From Pontiellaceae bacterium B1224 (GTDB lineage: Bacteria > Verrucomicrobiota > Kiritimatiellia > Kiritimatiellales > Pontiellaceae), in the NCBI GenBank assembly GCA_029432815.1, contig JAROBA010000034.1:1-63166 (forward strand): DNA of 63,166 bases. The letters run 5' to 3'. Numbering within the stretch: the stretch's first letter is position 1; each line of letters opens with the position of its first letter. Below are positions 44,123 to 53,420 of this stretch, piece by piece. A model generated the notes under the pieces. The model saw nothing but the letters and a program-made list of their open reading frames with translations. It did not search any database and was not told the DNA's origin. The translations under genes and the position numbers were made by a program.

Positions 44123-44899
44123 CTAATTCTTTGAAGAACTGATCTCGAGATTATCGATGCACACCAGACCGAGCTGATCCTGGGGGGCGTAGAAGCCAAC
44201 GTGTGCCCGAGGAGTATTCCACATTGACTGCGCAACCTTGTCCTTGTTTAGATCGGTAAAGGTTATCTCTGCTACCAATTCTCCGGTTTCCGCACCTGAA
44301 ATCTCCACGGTGGTTTCAAACGAATCGGGTTCGGTGAGTTTTCTGGAAACCAGGCCGAATTTATACCACTGCGATATAGAGACATCGTTCTCGGACCGGA
44401 TCAGGAAATTCTCACCATAGATCCGCTTAGAGGATCCATCCGGCATGGCACCGATCAGCACCCAGTCGCCGCTGGGAGTGGCTTCGAGCCGGACTTCCCA
44501 CCGGGTTTTTTCGCTCAACAACGAGTTGCCGAACATCACCGTCATCACCGGCTTAGGCATTGTGAGGTCAGACACATCGACGGCCACTTTAAAATCGAAA
44601 TCCATGGTCAGCGTTCGCCCCGGCAACCAACGGACGGGTTCTCCGGTGACGCATCGGATCGGTGTATCGGCCGCCCGAACAACAAGTGCTTTATCGCCAT
44701 CGGCCTCGCTGGTTCCCAGCACATCCATAATCGACAGAGCCGAAGAGTCCGGAACTTTGTCATACACATTCCATTCCAGCTGGCCATCGATCGGGCCAAC
44801 CTCAAAATCGTTGAAATTAAATTTCTGAGTTTCCACCTGTGCCAGCACCGACAAACTCATCATTCCCGGAACCACCAATTTCAGCCAGCTATTATTCAT
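44123..44899 (-). CDS. Secreted protein of unknown function, beta-sandwich-like
   Basis: A 258-aa protein with signal peptide (LVVPGMMSLSVLAQVE). The rest is beta-strand-rich with Trp/Phe-containing strands such as FNDFEVGPIDGQLEWNVY and DDLEISS-type ending, resembling concanavalin-like or LamG carbohydrate modules. No catalytic motif was found. Start 44899 gives a good signal peptide with GAGAGGG upstream; a longer frame from 44980 is rejected. It lies between the HAD gene and the second ThuA gene on the same strand. Confidence 0.6.
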   Translation of the reverse strand: MNNSWLKLVVPGMMSLSVLAQVETQKFNFNDFEVGPIDGQLEWNVYDKVPDSSALSIMDVLGTSEADGDKALVVRAADTPIRCVTGEPVRWLPGRTLTMDFDFKVAVDVSDLTMPKPVMTVMFGNSLLSEKTRWEVRLEATPSGDWVLIGAMPDGSSKRIYGENFLIRSENDVSISQWYKFGLVSRKLTEPDSFETTVEISGAETGELVAEITFTDLNKDKVAQSMWNTPRAHVGFYAPQDQLGLVCIDNLEISSSKN

Positions 44900-44993
44900 T
44901 AACGTTTCCCTCTCGGACTTCATAAAATTCAGATTAAAGCCATACAGAAGCAAGACTGTTGCCAACTTTCCTGCGTTCACGAGTCACGGGCAC

Positions 44994-45023
44994 AAAAAAG
45001 CCCCGTCCAAACAGACGGGGCTT
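44994..45023 (-). terminator. Rho-independent terminator of the second ThuA gene
   Basis: On the minus strand GCCCCGTC pairs with GACGGGGC across a short loop and is followed by six T residues. It begins seven bases past the ThuA stop codon. Confidence 0.88.
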
Positions 45024-45029
45024 AAAATA

Positions 45030-45989
45030 CTATTTCACTTCAAAGGTTCGTCGAGATACAGCTTCTGCCGTCGGGAAATCCTTCGGAACGGGCAGGGTCA
45101 CGTTACCGGTCGCCGCCCATTCGCATCCGCGGGTAAAGGTGGTAATGAAGCCCACCCCCTCAAATGCGGGCGTATCGTGCCCGAGGGTGGTGTGAAAGCA
45201 CCGGCCTTTCCCGTAATCAATCACCATCAACATCGGCTGGTGCTGCCCTTTGCGCTCGGCCACACTCTGATCTTCACCGGTTGCCAAAACCGTCAAATTT
45301 TCAGCAGGACCGCGCAGCCTTGCATAACATTCGTCTTCCGAAGTCAGCCATGTTTTCGGCAGGCCTTTCATGATTGGGTGATTCGGTTGCCGAACTATGA
45401 TGGGAAATTCGTGGCGCTTGCCATGCTTGCCGGCATTCCCGGCGGAGGTATCGCGGATCTCTTTACCATCGTCATCATAATAAATGGCCGGGCCGCTTTC
45501 TTCATTGCGTCCGCCCCAACCGCCCACGCCGATCATGGTGTTAAACTCCAGCCACATCGGCCAGGCATTGTCCGCCGCGTGCACGGAAACAAATCCACCG
45601 CCCTCTTTCATATAGTCATCGAGTGCTTCCTGCGTTTCTTCAGGCAGGTCGGCGGCTTTCCATCCAAAATTGGAAATAATTACATCGTAGCCTTTAAAGT
45701 TCGGTTTAAAACCCGGATCCGATTTTGGTTTTTTCACCGCCTCGGTTTCGAAGTTTCCAGCCATTGGAAGAAATTCGGCCTCTCGTTCCGATTTCCAGAT
45801 GAATCGGGTGCGGTCCACATCGACCTCGAACAGTCCCGTATCCTCGAGATACTGCTTCATCATCACCGTGGACTTCGGCCATACGTCATGATTATTCTGG
45901 CCATCAATAATCAGTGCCTTCAGCTTGGCCTCTGCACCGACCGCCAGTGTGGCCACACATAAAACGATCAACCAACCTATTCTCATCAT
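45030..45989 (-). CDS. Exported ThuA-domain protein (second copy)
   Basis: A 319-aa ThuA protein with signal peptide (VLCVATLAVGAEA). The domain shows LKALIIDGQNNHDVWPKSTV, YDVIISNFGW, YMKEGGGFVSVHAADNAWP and a closing YGKGRCFHTTLGHDTPAF. The ending PKDFPTAEAVSRRTFEV parallels the first ThuA gene. Its own terminator follows. The palindrome at 45755-45769 encodes PMAGN. Co-location with GH16 suggests polysaccharide breakdown. Confidence 0.85.
   Translation of the reverse strand: MMRIGWLIVLCVATLAVGAEAKLKALIIDGQNNHDVWPKSTVMMKQYLEDTGLFEVDVDRTRFIWKSEREAEFLPMAGNFETEAVKKPKSDPGFKPNFKGYDVIISNFGWKAADLPEETQEALDDYMKEGGGFVSVHAADNAWPMWLEFNTMIGVGGWGGRNEESGPAIYYDDDGKEIRDTSAGNAGKHGKRHEFPIIVRQPNHPIMKGLPKTWLTSEDECYARLRGPAENLTVLATGEDQSVAERKGQHQPMLMVIDYGKGRCFHTTLGHDTPAFEGVGFITTFTRGCEWAATGNVTLPVPKDFPTAEAVSRRTFEVK
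45755..45769. repeat. TTCCA-N5-TGGAA palindrome, spacer GCCAT
   Basis: Exact arms in the second ThuA gene, encoding PMAGN on the minus strand. Confidence 0.9.
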
Positions 45990-46248
45990 TCATTTCCTTT
46001 ATTTTAGAAGTTTAAGGAGCTTTATATCATAAGACGGCGCCCATCCGAAATCCCGTACTTATTTCAGCATTTTTCTGCCTTATCCGTCAGCGGTCATTCA
46101 TTCTGCTTAATTCATGCGAGTCGCCAGGATACGGTCGAAAAATCAACCCGGAACCGTAGACTTCCAAAACCTCGAACAACACCAGTGTTTGAAAAACTCC
46201 AGCTCATTCTCTGTCCATAAATCCGCTCTCAGTATCGTTCAAGCATTA

Positions 46249-47127
46249 ATGACTGAACGGGTGCACCATCTCTGGAAACTTCCAATCCTTGGAATATTTA
46301 TTCTCGCGGCCCAGGCAGATCCGCCTCCTCCGCCTGCGGGTTTCCAATGGTTGGAAAACCCCGACTTTACTGATGAATTCAACGGCTCGGCCTTGGATTC
46401 CGCAAAATGGCACGATCATCACCCCCGCTGGAAGGGTCGGCCGCCAGCCCGGTTTATGACTGAAAATGTTTCGGTAACAAACGGATACCTCCGGCTCACG
46501 AACGGAATGCTTCCTGAACAGCAGGGCGATTTCACCCTGGGCGGAGCCGCTGTGGTTTCCAAAAAAACTGAGGCTTTCTACGGCTACTACGAATGCCGCA
46601 TGAAGGCTTCTGGCATTTCAATGTCTTCGACGTTCTGGATGAGCAACCCGGGAAGGGACGTTCCCGGGATTGGCCGCATTTCGCAGGAACTCGATATTCA
46701 GGAAACCATCGGCGGTTCAAAAAACAACAGGCAGTTCCGAACCCGCATGAATTCCAACACCCATGTCTGGCTCAACCGGAAAAGTATCTCGGAGGGTAAC
46801 CATGCGGACATCACCCCGGCAACGGACGAGGCGTTTCATGTTTACGGGTGCTGGTGGGAAAATTCAACGACCGTCCATTTCTACTGCAACGGAAAACATG
46901 TTGGCACGGTGCACCCTTCCACCCGCTATTCAGAAACACCGTTTGACAGCCCCATGCACATTAATATGGTGACTGAAACCTACAACTGGGAAATCCCCCC
47001 GACCCCCGAAGAGATTAGCAATCCGGCCATTAATACGACCCTGATAGACTGGGTACGGGCCTATACGCTGATTGCTTCCTCTGAATCAGACCACCCCGAA
47101 CTGAACGGCTCGTCTATTGCGGAATGA
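46249..47127 (+). CDS. GH16-family endo-glycosidase
   Basis: A 292-aa secreted glycoside hydrolase family 16 enzyme, probably acting on agar-, porphyran- or laminarin-type beta-linked galactans or glucans. The catalytic ExDxxE is in SQELDIQETIGGS, with a Trp-rich YGCWWENSTTVHFY strand and DPDFTDEFNGSALD-like N-terminal strand. Start 46249 gives a signal peptide (LPILGIFILAAQAD); the longer frame from 46114 is rejected. Two exact palindromes lie 62 bases apart: 46280-46294 (PILGI) and 46342-46356 (FQWLE). No carbohydrate-binding module is attached. Confidence 0.88.
   Translation: MTERVHHLWKLPILGIFILAAQADPPPPPAGFQWLENPDFTDEFNGSALDSAKWHDHHPRWKGRPPARFMTENVSVTNGYLRLTNGMLPEQQGDFTLGGAAVVSKKTEAFYGYYECRMKASGISMSSTFWMSNPGRDVPGIGRISQELDIQETIGGSKNNRQFRTRMNSNTHVWLNRKSISEGNHADITPATDEAFHVYGCWWENSTTVHFYCNGKHVGTVHPSTRYSETPFDSPMHINMVTETYNWEIPPTPEEISNPAINTTLIDWVRAYTLIASSESDHPELNGSSIAE
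46280..46294. repeat. TTCCA-N5-TGGAA palindrome, spacer ATCCT
   Basis: Exact arms in the signal peptide region of the GH16 gene, encoding PILGI. Confidence 0.9.
46342..46356. repeat. TTCCA-N5-TGGAA palindrome, spacer ATGGT
   Basis: Exact arms in the GH16 gene, encoding FQWLE, 62 bases after the previous copy. Confidence 0.9.
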
Positions 47128-47157
47128 TTTCCCAACACTGGAAACTTTTTAATTTTG

Positions 47158-49215
47158 CTAGAAGCCGCTTGAGACCCGGGCCTGCGGGAAAGCCGAGAGA
47201 CCGATGGAGAACATGATTCTCTGATCTCCTTCTCCGTAGTAATGATATCCCAGCCCGTAGCGCATGCAGCAATAGTTCATGTAGACGATTGAGGCGATTT
47301 CTTCGAGATCACGCTGGCGGTCATCAAAGCGGGCATACCCCTCAATTGAAAATTTGGATTCGGGGTAAAGACTGAACCGCGGGGTCCAGAGCGACTGTTT
47401 CCACGGCTCACGATACAAATGTTCCAGCCCGAGAATCCAGTCGCCGTTGTCGTAGGAAAAGCGGGTATCGAAGTACGGCACAGTCCCGTTGTTCCAGTCA
47501 ATCTCCCCTTCCAGATCAATCATCGTTCGCTTGGTGAGCGGCATACGGGCATTCACAAACAGCGAATCAAACGTGTTCCCGGTGTTCTGATCATCGATTA
47601 GATAAAAGGTATACAGATCCAGATCAATGAAGCGCGAAACACGGTTATCCCGTTTGGTCTGCAGCACATTCCGCAAACCGATCTGCACTTTATTTTCATC
47701 ATGCAACTTATCCACGTCGTCGAACTGATAAAGCGCATTTGTGGCAACATCGGTGTTTTGATAGATGTAATCTGCATAGGGTTCCACTTTGTGCTGCAGC
47801 CCTTTGCCGTACCAGCGTTCACGCTCGGACAGCACCTTCGTGGCCTGAAGCGACATCTCCATACCCGCACCGGGAATCTGCCGCAGCTCTTCACCACCTG
47901 CTACGCTCTCGGTGTAATAGGTGGCGCGGTAGGAAGCGCGCGGCACCAGACTCAGAAAGCCCCAGCGCTGCGGCAGCGACAGGGTATTCATGGAATCGCC
48001 GCGAACGGAGGCATAGGAAGGCGGAGTGGCCACCGCACTGTTTGTTTGGGCATACACCCGCTCCAGGTCGGCGATGGCATTTTCGCTCTCCAGATAAAAC
48101 GGAGTGCCGGGAATACGGGTACGATACATATCCAAGCGATATTGCAAACGGTCGGTATTCGAATAAAAGTCGTTCAGGCGGAGGTTTGCAAATGCTTCGG
48201 TGCCGATATAGGTGTTCCCATACACAAACGAGAGATAGTTCTCGGGCTGGGCGTCCTGGCGATATTCGGCCTTGAAAAACTCCTCAACCACCGCCGGGTC
48301 GCTGAGATAACTGAACTTGGTGTTCAAATACAGGGTATCGGTGAAATACTGCAGATTTTCAAACTTCAGGCGATAGCGCTCATTATCGATCAGCTCCTTC
48401 GCGGAAGGTGAATCAAACGTGGTATACGGAGCCTGATCGTTCAGATAAAACCCCGACAATTCGCCGACCGCATTCGGATAATTCCAAGCAAAGCCCTGCC
48501 CTAAACCAATGCCGCGTTTACTATACAGATTCACGTCGGTGATGGACTCGAAATAGTCATTCCACGGAATGGTGGCCTTAATCAGAGCATACGCCCCCCA
48601 CTCCGACCCATAGCCGGCCTGAAAGGTGATAATACTCTTGGTCAGTTTTTGACGCCAATACGGAACATAGAAAACCGGAACGTGTCCCACATAAACAGTG
48701 ACCCCTTTGGCAATAAGATATTCTTCATCCACCAACCGGGCTTCTTTAGCCCTCACATGAAAATGCGGATGGTCTTTCGGGCAGGTCGTGAAGCTGGCAC
48801 CCTGTAGCATATATTCGTTGGTAGAAACCCGCTCCACCTGATCAACGCTCATTAGGATGGGATCAAAATTCAGCGTCGAAGGTCCGAAATCGCCGGTCAA
48901 CGTGTCGTAGTTGAAATCCAGCTCTGTGCCCTGCCAGATGATATCACCGCGCTCGAAGTGAATATCGCCTTCCATATGGAGATCGCCGGTTTGCACATTG
49001 CCGGTAATCTGATCCGCCCGCACGGTCACATTTTCAAAGCGGCCGGTAACCCCGCCGCTGGCAATTACCGTTTCGTTCGTATATTCAAGACGGGCCGCCC
49101 GGAGATCGAACGGTTCATCGGGAATTTCTGTAGGAACATCAAGGTCAATAGCCGCTGCCCCTTGAATCAAGGCAGCAAAAACCAACCCCCAAAAAAGCGC
49201 CCTAACTTTCCTCAT
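47158..49215 (-). CDS. lptD: LPS-assembly protein LptD-like
   Basis: A 685-aa outer membrane protein expected to insert lipopolysaccharide in the outer leaflet. Signal peptide (FAALIQGAAAIDL) is followed by an OstA/LptA-like jelly roll (ARLEYTNETVIASGGVTGR, VRADQITGNVQTGDLHMEG) and then a long beta-barrel (FYVPYWRQKLTKSIITFQAG and many aromatic-rich strands) ending with the outer-membrane-type Phe. It starts inside the end of the upstream BamD-like gene (14-base overlap). Confidence 0.85.
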   Translation of the reverse strand: MRKVRALFWGLVFAALIQGAAAIDLDVPTEIPDEPFDLRAARLEYTNETVIASGGVTGRFENVTVRADQITGNVQTGDLHMEGDIHFERGDIIWQGTELDFNYDTLTGDFGPSTLNFDPILMSVDQVERVSTNEYMLQGASFTTCPKDHPHFHVRAKEARLVDEEYLIAKGVTVYVGHVPVFYVPYWRQKLTKSIITFQAGYGSEWGAYALIKATIPWNDYFESITDVNLYSKRGIGLGQGFAWNYPNAVGELSGFYLNDQAPYTTFDSPSAKELIDNERYRLKFENLQYFTDTLYLNTKFSYLSDPAVVEEFFKAEYRQDAQPENYLSFVYGNTYIGTEAFANLRLNDFYSNTDRLQYRLDMYRTRIPGTPFYLESENAIADLERVYAQTNSAVATPPSYASVRGDSMNTLSLPQRWGFLSLVPRASYRATYYTESVAGGEELRQIPGAGMEMSLQATKVLSERERWYGKGLQHKVEPYADYIYQNTDVATNALYQFDDVDKLHDENKVQIGLRNVLQTKRDNRVSRFIDLDLYTFYLIDDQNTGNTFDSLFVNARMPLTKRTMIDLEGEIDWNNGTVPYFDTRFSYDNGDWILGLEHLYREPWKQSLWTPRFSLYPESKFSIEGYARFDDRQRDLEEIASIVYMNYCCMRYGLGYHYYGEGDQRIMFSIGLSAFPQARVSSGF

Positions 49216-50341
49216 TTTCAGGCCCCTTGGTGAAAGGAATCGGTCGCGAGCGCGGTGCCAGCGGCGTGCGCGCCTCCAACGGCATAGCCAATAATTCTTT
49301 CAGCTCGGCAATTCGTTTTTCTGCATCCGGCACCCGTTCGCTCCTCGGGTATTCTTCGATCATTTTTTCGTAATAAATGATCGCCGCTTCCGGTTCCTTG
49401 GGCACCTTGGCATAGAAGGCGGCTTCGTTAAAAACCCGACCGGCTTTAACTTCATAGAGCTCATTACGAAGCTGAATAATATCGCTCTTGCGTTCCGATG
49501 CAGGATAGGTGGAAAGATAGACCGTGGTGGCGGTCAGAGTCCGGTCCAGAATCTCCGGACTGCTGGGAAAATCCTGACGAAGTTTAATCAGACATTGGAC
49601 CTGCTGCCAGGCCGCTTCCTCGGCATATTCACTGTCCGGATACCGATAGCCGAGCACCGCATAGGCACTGATGGCCAGTTCGTATTCCTTGGAATCCTGA
49701 TTACATTTCCCCACCATATACTGGGCTTCCGGCGCCCGCTTCCACTGCGGCCCATTGCGATTGACGCCTTCAAAATATTCTACGGCATATTCCGGAGCCC
49801 GATAGCCTCCGAAGAGCCAGCGCATCCTTCGGCGCTTCATAATTTTAACCGCAATCTCGAATTGCCGTTCCAGCACAGAGTCATAATCCACCATCCGCCC
49901 GGAATAATTATCAATCAGATACTGATAGTCCGAGAAGGCATCTTTCCACTTTTTTCGTTCAAACTGAATATCGGCGCGTGCACGGGCGGCCCACGGAGCT
50001 TCCTTGCTGTTCGGCCAGCGTCGGTACAGATAAAGCATACGGTCCGCAGCCTTTTTCAGACGTCCCTTATCCCAGGTTTTCTTCGCAAAATCCCACTGTT
50101 CAACCGGAGTATCCTTCTTTTCAGCAAAGGTTGAACGAAGGGTGCTGCGCCCCGTTTCCTCAACCACGTAGACCTTTTCTTTTTCGGCCTGCACGCGAAC
50201 CTCTTCAACCAGCACCTTTGTATCCGCACCGACGACTTCCTCCCCCCCAACCTGTATCACATTCGTTTGAGCGAAAATCGATCCGGTCGGAACACTCAGA
50301 CCTAGGATAAGAAACAACACTGTTTTTTGTGGAAAATTCAT
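49202..50341 (-). CDS. BamD-like tetratricopeptide protein
   Basis: A 379-aa exported protein with signal peptide (VLFLILGLSVPTGSIFAQ). Tetratricopeptide-type helix pairs run from about residue 80 to 340, such as KKAADRMLYLYRRWPNSKEA, DAFSDYQYLIDNYSG, ELAISAYAVLGYRYPDSEYA and EAAIIYYEKMIEEYPRSERV. These match the YfiO/BamD spacing, suggesting a role in outer membrane assembly. No lipobox cysteine is present at the expected site, so it may be periplasmic rather than lipidated. It overlaps lptD. Confidence 0.72.
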   Translation of the reverse strand: MNFPQKTVLFLILGLSVPTGSIFAQTNVIQVGGEEVVGADTKVLVEEVRVQAEKEKVYVVEETGRSTLRSTFAEKKDTPVEQWDFAKKTWDKGRLKKAADRMLYLYRRWPNSKEAPWAARARADIQFERKKWKDAFSDYQYLIDNYSGRMVDYDSVLERQFEIAVKIMKRRRMRWLFGGYRAPEYAVEYFEGVNRNGPQWKRAPEAQYMVGKCNQDSKEYELAISAYAVLGYRYPDSEYAEEAAWQQVQCLIKLRQDFPSSPEILDRTLTATTVYLSTYPASERKSDIIQLRNELYEVKAGRVFNEAAFYAKVPKEPEAAIIYYEKMIEEYPRSERVPDAEKRIAELKELLAMPLEARTPLAPRSRPIPFTKGPENEES

Positions 50342-50406
50342 AAGTTCAACAATTTAGATTACGAATGCCTCTGGAGCAATTCCAAAGAAGTGATTCGTGA
50401 AACCGA

Positions 50407-50450
50407 GAGGCGTGATTCTCATTTCACGATTCACGCCTCAATCGTCACAT
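50407..50450. repeat. Dispersed GTGACGATTGA repeat, inverted third copy
   Basis: Read on the minus strand it gives GTGACGATTGAGGCGTGAAT and later ATCACGCCTCTC, the same order as 17305-17340. It adjoins the proS stop codon. Confidence 0.5.
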
Positions 50451-51971
50451 TTAATAACTTTTTGCAAAAACGACGCGGCCCGGACTCGGCTTGCCGCAGC
50501 AGATGCAGCGGCCCTCGCCGCTCTCCGCCCGATCGAACGGAACACAGCGAATCGTGACCGACAGATCGTCATTAATCTTATCTTCGCATTCGCTGCCCTC
50601 GCACCAATGGCTCATCGCAAAACCGCCGTGCACTTCCGGCCGGTCTTTATTTTCCGGTGTAAAGTAAGCTTTAAATTCGTCATACGAATCAATTTCCTTC
50701 GTATTCTCCGCCCGATGATCCAGCGCCTTCTGCAGCAGCGATTGCTGAATATCTTCCAGGGTCTGGACAATGCCGTCTACAAACGCATCCTTATCCACAC
50801 CTTCTTTTTTACCGGTGTCGCGGCGCGCCATGAAGACTGAATTATTCGCCATATCGCGCGGTCCCACTTCGGCACGAACCGGAATACCTTTTTTGACCCA
50901 GCCCCAGCCTTTTTCGCCGGCATTGATGTCGCGGTCATCCACCACCACTTCAACATCTCGCTCGTGAAAACGTTTTTTCCGAAGGTTGGAAGCAATTTCA
51001 TTGCAGTAGGCCAGAATCGATTCGCGATCCTCTTCCTTGCGGATAATCGGAAGAATCACCACATGACTCGGCGCCAGACGCGGCGGCATCACCATGCCGT
51101 CGTCATCGCCGTGCGTCATAATCATCCCGCCGATCAAACGGGTGGAAACGCCCCACGATGTCGTCCAGGCATACTCTTTACCGCCCTCGCGGCTGCTGTA
51201 CTGAATGCCCGACGCTTTTGCAAAATTCTGACCCAGAAAATGGCTCGTTCCGGCCTGCAGCGCCTTGCGGTCCTGCATCATCGCTTCAATACACAGCGTG
51301 CTCACCGCCCCCGGAAAACGCTCGCCGGCGGTTTTTTCGCCCGTCAGCACCGGCATTGCCATATAGTCTTCCGCGAAGGTTTTATACACCTCGAGCATTT
51401 TGCGGGTTTCTTCCCACGCTTCTTCCTCGGTTTCGTGGGCGGTGTGCCCTTCCTGCCAGAGGAATTCAGCCGTGCGCAAAAACAGGCGTGTGCGCATTTC
51501 CCAGCGCACCACATTGGCCCACTGGTTAATCAGGATCGGCAGATCGCGATAGCTCTCCACCCACTTCGCATATGTTGCGCCGATAATCGTTTCAGAAGTC
51601 GGTCGCACAATCAGCGGCTCTTCGAGCTCGCCCGCCGGATGCAGCTTGCCATCCTCGCCCTGCTCCAGGCGATGATGCGTCACGACTGCGCACTCTTTGG
51701 CAAAGCCATCCACGTGTTCCGCTTCTTTTTCCAGATAGCTCTTCGGAATAAAGATCGGGAAGTAGGCATTCACATGCCCCGTTTCCTTAAACATTTTATC
51801 CAGCCCGCGCTGAATATTTTCCCACAGCGCATAGCCCCACGGACGGATTACCATGCAACCGCGCACATCGCTGTTTTCCGCCAGTTCCGCCGCCCGTACC
51901 ACCTGTTGGTACCACTCCGGATAATTCTCTACCCGCGTCGGGGTAATCGCCGTCTTTTTCTGCTTTGCCAT
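50451..51971 (-). CDS. proS: Prolyl-tRNA synthetase, short (type 3) form
   Basis: A 506-aa class II synthetase of the archaeal/eukaryotic-like short type. Motif 2 region RPTSETIIGATYAKWVESYR, the LPILINQWANVVRWEMRTRL block and motif 3 GGMIMTHGDDDGMVMPPRLA are visible; the anticodon-binding domain follows. The C-terminal zinc-type extension ends in CCGKPSPGRVVFAKSY with the tyrosine terminus of this form. The editing insertion of bacterial type is absent. It is separate from its neighbours. Confidence 0.97.
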   Translation of the reverse strand: MAKQKKTAITPTRVENYPEWYQQVVRAAELAENSDVRGCMVIRPWGYALWENIQRGLDKMFKETGHVNAYFPIFIPKSYLEKEAEHVDGFAKECAVVTHHRLEQGEDGKLHPAGELEEPLIVRPTSETIIGATYAKWVESYRDLPILINQWANVVRWEMRTRLFLRTAEFLWQEGHTAHETEEEAWEETRKMLEVYKTFAEDYMAMPVLTGEKTAGERFPGAVSTLCIEAMMQDRKALQAGTSHFLGQNFAKASGIQYSSREGGKEYAWTTSWGVSTRLIGGMIMTHGDDDGMVMPPRLAPSHVVILPIIRKEEDRESILAYCNEIASNLRKKRFHERDVEVVVDDRDINAGEKGWGWVKKGIPVRAEVGPRDMANNSVFMARRDTGKKEGVDKDAFVDGIVQTLEDIQQSLLQKALDHRAENTKEIDSYDEFKAYFTPENKDRPEVHGGFAMSHWCEGSECEDKINDDLSVTIRCVPFDRAESGEGRCICCGKPSPGRVVFAKSY

Positions 51972-52316
51972 GACTTCGTCCAGTTAGAAGTTATTCGTTA
52001 TCGGTTATCGGGATTCGCCTCGCCGATAGCCGCCGGTTTCACCGGCTCAAAAATGAACAGCGCAACCTACAGGTGCCCGACAAGGAATACACGAAAAAAA
52101 GGAGTTCTACTGAGCGTTGCATATCAGCAAAGACGTTTGTAGTTCCGCCCTCAGGCGGTCGAGGCGGGCGCCGTTTGTAAAACGCGCACTTGGTCGGGGA
52201 GTGATTTGGGCCAGAGTTGTTTTTTCTGTGGGGCAGTCAGGAATGTCTGCCCCACGAACGATCATTGCTTGTGCTCCATTCCCTGCTCCGTCATATGCGT
52301 CATCTCCGATTCCACC
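51972..52316. other. Intergenic region with short repeats
   Basis: No credible gene lies in these 345 bases. They contain an inverted copy (52135-52158) of the CGCCTGARGGCGGAAYTACRAAC repeat also at 9463-9486 and a GGGGCAG...CTGCCCC hairpin (52228-52255) related to that at 634-687. Confidence 0.55.
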
Positions 52317-53249
52317 TTAATGATCGCTGCTCTTGAAATAGCGCTTCAGGAACAACAGAAAAATAACAACGGGGGCGGCATAAATCAACGCCATCATGCT
52401 GAACGACGTACTATTGACCCACTCCATATTATTCAGCTGAAGGAGCATGCGGTCGGAGTAGCCCATATCCACGTAGTAATCCATGATATCGATCCGGGCG
52501 TAGGTAATCAGCTGCGACACGAGCCCGAGGAGGAGCAGCGCCAGCACGCCCCACCAGGCTGAAGCTTTCAGACGATGCACCCCCTGCGCCAGCCAGAGGC
52601 AGAGACCGATCAATCCGGCCAGCACCACCGCGCCCGCCCAGCCAGAAATGATGATCCCGAAAAACGGCAAAGCAAAATTCATGAAACAAAGCATCATCAT
52701 GGACAGTGCGCCCAGCAGAAGCAGCATCACCAAAACCAGAACCGGCAAAGGACAGCCTTCGGTCCACGAAGGTGATGCATCTCGCTGCTCAAATGTGGCC
52801 CGTACATTCCGGTTCCCGTAAAACAGAATTCCAATGGTTGGAAAAACCAGATAAAAAACGGCAAGAACCAGAAAGACAATCACCAGTACCGGTGTAACCA
52901 TTTCCGGCGGGAGTTCGGTCCGCTCAAACATCTTGGGCATGACAAATGACATCATGCCCATGGCCAGCAAACCACACACGCCCATAATCCAGCTCGATGC
53001 CAGCATCAACAGACGGGCCCCGCGCCGCGCGCGGATCGTGTCGATTCCCATCCAGATCAGCCACACCGCCAGAAAGGCATAGACCGATGCCCCCGTCAGC
53101 ATTTGCTTTGGCGAAATCCCGTCCGACTGAATCGCAAGGGGAAGCAGCGAAATCGCAAAGAACAAGCCGCATGTCAGTCCGCCCAGGATCTCGAAAACAC
53201 CCATCACAATCAGCCCGGCGGTCTTGTCCTTATATTCCTCAACCATCAT
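52317..53249 (-). CDS. Hypothetical multispanning membrane protein
   Basis: A 310-aa membrane protein with seven to nine hydrophobic segments (for example GVFEILGGLTCGLFFAISLL and VLVMLLLLGALSMMMLCFMN). It starts with two adjacent ATG codons (53249 or 53246). A palindrome at 52829-52843 encodes PTIGI. I recognise no family; it may be a small transporter or a membrane-embedded sensor. Confidence 0.6.
   Translation of the reverse strand: MMVEEYKDKTAGLIVMGVFEILGGLTCGLFFAISLLPLAIQSDGISPKQMLTGASVYAFLAVWLIWMGIDTIRARRGARLLMLASSWIMGVCGLLAMGMMSFVMPKMFERTELPPEMVTPVLVIVFLVLAVFYLVFPTIGILFYGNRNVRATFEQRDASPSWTEGCPLPVLVLVMLLLLGALSMMMLCFMNFALPFFGIIISGWAGAVVLAGLIGLCLWLAQGVHRLKASAWWGVLALLLLGLVSQLITYARIDIMDYYVDMGYSDRMLLQLNNMEWVNSTSFSMMALIYAAPVVIFLLFLKRYFKSSDH
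52829..52843. repeat. TTCCA-N5-TGGAA palindrome, spacer ATGGT
   Basis: Exact arms in the membrane protein gene, encoding PTIGI on the minus strand. Confidence 0.9.
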
Positions 53250-53331
53250 AAAACTTCCCCTCTCGCATCCTGATTTAAAAACAGAATGTCATGTATAAAA
53301 CAAACCGCACCGTTCTTACCAGCCAACAGAC

Positions 53332-53365
53332 AAAAAGGCCGCACCCGGAGGTACGACCTTTTTTT
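53332..53365. terminator. Hairpin terminator between oadB and the membrane protein gene
   Basis: AAAAAGGCCGCACCCGG and CCGGAGGTACGACCTTTTTT-type arms form an imperfect stem with A and T tracts on the two sides, suitable for ending transcription of oadB on the minus strand. Confidence 0.55.
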
Positions 53366-53366
53366 C

Positions 53367-53414
53367 GTAGCATGGGCGTCTCGCCCATGTTCACGGGCAG
53401 GATGCCCGTGCTAC
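53367..53414. repeat. REP-like double hairpin
   Basis: CATGGGCG-TCT-CGCCCATG is followed by CACGGGCA-GGA-TGCCCGTG, bounded by GTAG and CTAC. Such double palindromes are common between genes in Verrucomicrobia-type genomes and are plausible RAYT substrates. Confidence 0.6.
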
Positions 53415-53420
53415 ATCTGA

